DNA of 64,000 nucleotides from Amycolatopsis suaedae (lineage in GTDB: Bacteria; Actinomycetota; Actinomycetes; Mycobacteriales; Pseudonocardiaceae): positions 62,001-126,000 of the forward strand of contig NZ_SFCC01000008.1 in the NCBI RefSeq assembly GCF_004214935.1, written 5' to 3'. Made by a program: the position numbers and the translations under genes. A model generated the notes under the pieces. The model saw nothing but the letters and a program-made list of their open reading frames with translations, had not been told where the DNA came from and searched no databases. This document shows, one piece after another, positions 61,860 through 64,000 of the stretch. Each line of letters starts with the position of its first letter. Within the stretch, counting starts at the first letter, position 1.

Positions 61860-62696
61860 TCACGGGGCCAGCAACTGCCACGACCGCGCTTCAGGCGCCG
61901 CCTGCTGTCCTTCGGCGCAGCTCGGCCGGAAATCGCACCACGAGCAGCGCGGACCGGGCCGGGCGGGGAACAGCTCGTCGCGGTCGCCGTCCTCTGCCAG
62001 GGTATCGACCGCCCGCTGCATATCGCCCGCGGTCTCCTCGGCCCGTCGCAGCTGCCTGCCGAGGCTTTCCTCGGTGTGCTCGGCGGCCGCGATCGTGCCG
62101 CTGGGCAGATGATGCAGCTCGACCCGCCGGCACGGCCTGCGCAACGTCCGGCGCGCGGCCACGACGTACATCGCCAGCGCCTGCGACGCCCGCGCCTCGT
62201 ATTCGTCGGGCTCGCGCCGCCCGGTCTTGTAGTCGACGATCACCAGCTCGCCGTCGCGGTCGTCGATGCGGTCGGCCCTGCCCTCGACGATCATCCCGCC
62301 CGCGGGCGTGGACACCCACCGCTCGACCCCGGCGGGCTCGAAGCCGAGGTCGTGCCGCTCGACGTAGTCGCTGACCCACTCCCTGGCCCGGGCCCGGTAG
62401 CGGGCGGCCTGTTCGGCGTCGGCGAACCCGCCGTCCTTCCACTGCTCGGTCACCATCGCCGCGGCCCGCTGCGGGGTACGGCGGTTCGCCGGCAGGTCGA
62501 ACAACGACTTCAGCACCGTGTGCACGACGGCGCCCAGCGTGCTGTGTGCCCACGGCCCGGTGCGCTTGGGCGTGGGCCGGTCCAGGTAGCTCAGGCGGTA
62601 CCGGCGGGGGCAGTCGTCGAACGTGGCAAGCCGGGCCGGGGTCACCTTCGTCAGCCGCTTCGGCTGCACCCCGTAGTCGAAGCCGAGTTGGCTCAT
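61860..62696 (-). CDS. RecB-family PD-(D/E)XK nuclease with iron-sulphur staple
   Basis: 278 residues of the Cas4/RecB-like single-domain nuclease family. Fe-S ligands are C29 (TFDDCPRRYRL) and C251, C254, C260 (CSWCDFRPSC). The catalytic core is ADRIDDRDGELVIVDYKTGRRE (D ... D-x-K) with the QALAMYVVAA helix (Q/Y motif). It probably cuts or trims single-stranded ends; no CRISPR array or other cas genes are present, so this is not a Cas4 in context. ATG 62696. Confidence 0.9.
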   Translation of the reverse strand: MSQLGFDYGVQPKRLTKVTPARLATFDDCPRRYRLSYLDRPTPKRTGPWAHSTLGAVVHTVLKSLFDLPANRRTPQRAAAMVTEQWKDGGFADAEQAARYRARAREWVSDYVERHDLGFEPAGVERWVSTPAGGMIVEGRADRIDDRDGELVIVDYKTGRREPDEYEARASQALAMYVVAARRTLRRPCRRVELHHLPSGTIAAAEHTEESLGRQLRRAEETAGDMQRAVDTLAEDGDRDELFPARPGPRCSWCDFRPSCAEGQQAAPEARSWQLLAP

Positions 62697-62744
62697 GCAG
62701 TCACCTCGGCACACAGCGTACGCACCGCCCCCGACAGTCCGGGC

Positions 62745-63371
62745 TCACCCTCCGGCGACGAACCCGCGCACCGAGTCGGCGACCAGCTCGACGGCGATGG
62801 CCGCGAGCAGCAGACCCGCGATCTTCGCCAGCAGCGTGATCCCGCTCTCCTTGATCAGCTTGATCACCACGCCGGAGAAGCGCATGCAGGTCCACAACAC
62901 GAAGTGCACGGTCAGGATGGCCAGCCCGAGCGCGATGTAGGCACCCAGGTGCCCCTCGGCCTGCCGCGCGAACACGATGGTCGCCGCGATGGCACCGGGC
63001 CCGGCGAGCAGCGGGGTGCCCAGCGGGACCAGGGCGACGTTGACGTCGTCGGCCACCTCCGGATCGGTCGCGCCCTTGCCGGTGAGCAGGTCGAGCGCGA
63101 TCAGCAGCAGGAGCAGGCCGCCCGCGCCCTGCAGCGCGGGGATGCCGATGTGCAGGTAGCTCAGGATGGCCTGGCCGGCGACCGCGAACAGCGAGATCAC
63201 CAGCAGCGACACCAGCACCGCCTGCCGGGCGGCCCTGGCCCGCACGGCGGGTGGCTTGCGGCCGGTCAGGCTCAGGAACACCGGCACGGTCCCCGGCGGG
63301 TCCATGATCACGATCAGCGTGATGGTGGCCTCGAGGAACAGCGTGGCGTCGAAGTACTCCTTGATCGCCAT
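62745..63371 (-). CDS. MarC family integral membrane protein
   Basis: 208 residues and six helices. ATITLIVIMDPPGTVPVFLSLT, GIPALQGAGGLLLLLIALDLLTGK and VPLGTPLLAGPGAIAATIVFA are MarC/SNARE-assoc-type signature blocks. The family was once linked to multiple antibiotic resistance but its function is unknown. The ATG shares one base with the stop of the PHP gene (TGATG), so the two are coupled. Confidence 0.92.
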   Translation of the reverse strand: MAIKEYFDATLFLEATITLIVIMDPPGTVPVFLSLTGRKPPAVRARAARQAVLVSLLVISLFAVAGQAILSYLHIGIPALQGAGGLLLLLIALDLLTGKGATDPEVADDVNVALVPLGTPLLAGPGAIAATIVFARQAEGHLGAYIALGLAILTVHFVLWTCMRFSGVVIKLIKESGITLLAKIAGLLLAAIAVELVADSVRGFVAGG

Positions 63372-64000
63372 CAGCCGGCCACGACCCTGGTCCCGGTGGC
63401 CAGCGACACCAGTTCCTCGTAGACCTCCGGCGCCGTCGTCTCGGCGCCGAGCGCGGTGGTCTTGTTGGTGCCGTGGTAGTCGCTGGAGCCGGTGACCAGC
63501 AGGCCGAGGTCGGCGGCGAGACCCCGCAGCTCCTTGCGGTCGGCCTCGTCGTGGTTGGGGTGGTCGACCTCGATACCGGCCATCCCGAGAGCGGCGAACT
63601 CGGCGATGGTCTCGGGGCTGACCGTGGCGCCCCGCGAGCGGGCGTACGGGTGCGCCATCACCGTGACGCCGCCCGCGTCGGCGATCATCCGGATGGCGTC
63701 GGCGACCAGCGTGTCGGCGCCGGGGATGTAGTACCCGCGACCGTTGGCGAGGTACTCGGCGAACGCCTGGTCGACGCTGTCCACCAGCCCGGCGCGAACC
63801 AGCGCCTGCGCGAGGTGCGGGCGCCCGGCGGGCGAGTCGGCGGGCAGCGCGCCGAGCACCTCGTCGGCGTCCACCGGCAGGCCGTCGGCGGCCATGCGCT
63901 CGGCCATCCGGCGGACCCTGGCCCTGCGGTCGGCACGCAGCCGCAGCTGCTCGGTCACGACGGCCGGCGCGACCGGGTCGAACAGGTAGGCGAGCATGTG
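63371..64000 (-). CDS. PHP-domain phosphoesterase (5' end cut by window edge)
   Basis: The C-terminal 209 residues are visible; the frame runs off the right edge, and the methionine in HMLAYLFDP is internal. ITVMAHPYARSRG-like VTVMAHPYAR, MAGIEVDHPNHDEADR and TGSSDYHGTNK contain the His/Asp/Glu metal ligands of PHP proteins. HMLAYLFDP resembles the RNase AM/TrpH type that removes short 5' ends from rRNA or hydrolyses 3',5'-bisphosphates. The N-terminal metal-binding half is outside the window. Confidence 0.85.
   Translation of the reverse strand, partial: HMLAYLFDPVAPAVVTEQLRLRADRRARVRRMAERMAADGLPVDADEVLGALPADSPAGRPHLAQALVRAGLVDSVDQAFAEYLANGRGYYIPGADTLVADAIRMIADAGGVTVMAHPYARSRGATVSPETIAEFAALGMAGIEVDHPNHDEADRKELRGLAADLGLLVTGSSDYHGTNKTTALGAETTAPEVYEELVSLATGTRVVAG

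Noticed and set aside
61860..62696. Cas4
   Set aside because: Four-cysteine RecB nucleases are common in actinomycetes outside CRISPR; there is no array or cas1/cas2 nearby.

Overview
The window is high-GC (about 70% or more), densely coded DNA with many GTG starts and ATGA/GTGA overlaps, typical of an actinomycete. AdnA/AdnB, MoeZ, DUF3107, DUF3152, a TIGR02569-type protein, an F420-type oxidoreductase and IdeR/GlnR-like sites point to the mycobacteria/Pseudonocardiaceae side of the Actinobacteria. The nitrate-assimilation operon has the order I recall for the Amycolatopsis mediterranei nas operon, so Amycolatopsis or a close relative is my best guess. This is inferred from gene content; no search was run.

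Layout. 1-4175: an F420-type oxidoreductase (cut by the left edge) divergent from a LysR regulator, then SURF1, CobD and gluconokinase. 4610-8276: a three-gene operon of an active M16 peptidase, a catalytically dead M16 partner and NudC. 8340-12337: two DUF2207 membrane proteins (one frameshifted) and an RDD protein. 12409-18408: SpoIIM-like protein facing a DUF58 - MoxR - DUF4350 - DUF4129 - membrane protein operon. 18579-19691: a secreted or anchored zinc metallopeptidase. 20712-28808: adnA-adnB-potassium channel operon, with the alkyltransferase-like protein gene atl and an iron-boxed siderophore-interacting flavoprotein divergent from it. 30548-34915: small regulator/target pairs (MarR, WYL) and a stand-alone HemD-like protein. 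34870-44274: one seven-gene nitrate/nitrite assimilation operon (nitrate reductase, its FAD/[2Fe-2S] partner, NarK, NirB, NirD, NnaR-type HemD-wHTH regulator, sirohydrochlorin chelatase). 44416-48834: TIGR02569 protein, MoeZ, DUF3152, alpha/beta hydrolase. 48946-52521: two TetR genes around an AurF-like diiron oxygenase plus hydrolase, and DUF4873. 52941-64000: membrane acyltransferase-like protein, DUF3107, ferritin-like protein, DEAD-box helicase, beta-propeller protein, hydrolases, a CGNR regulator, RecB-type nuclease, MarC and a PHP phosphoesterase (cut by the right edge).

Many of these genes (nudC, potassium channel, adnB, adnA, atl, TIGR02569, moeZ, DUF3152, TetR, DUF3107, ferritin-like, rhlE-like helicase, beta-propeller) follow the order I recall for Mycobacterium tuberculosis Rv3199c-Rv3212. 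The nitrate operon and the AurF locus therefore look like lineage-specific insertions into an old conserved backbone.

The most unusual content is in the non-coding and DNA-level layers. Six intergenic islands share a small set of hairpin repeats. The main hairpin (arms up to 21 bp) occurs in every convergent gap longer than 200 bp and at no tight convergent junction. Separately, a 16-bp palindrome of the form GTCT-N8-AGAC occurs about 16 times inside coding sequence, read in all three frames, and only in two clusters. One copy sits exactly at the frameshift in a DUF2207 gene.
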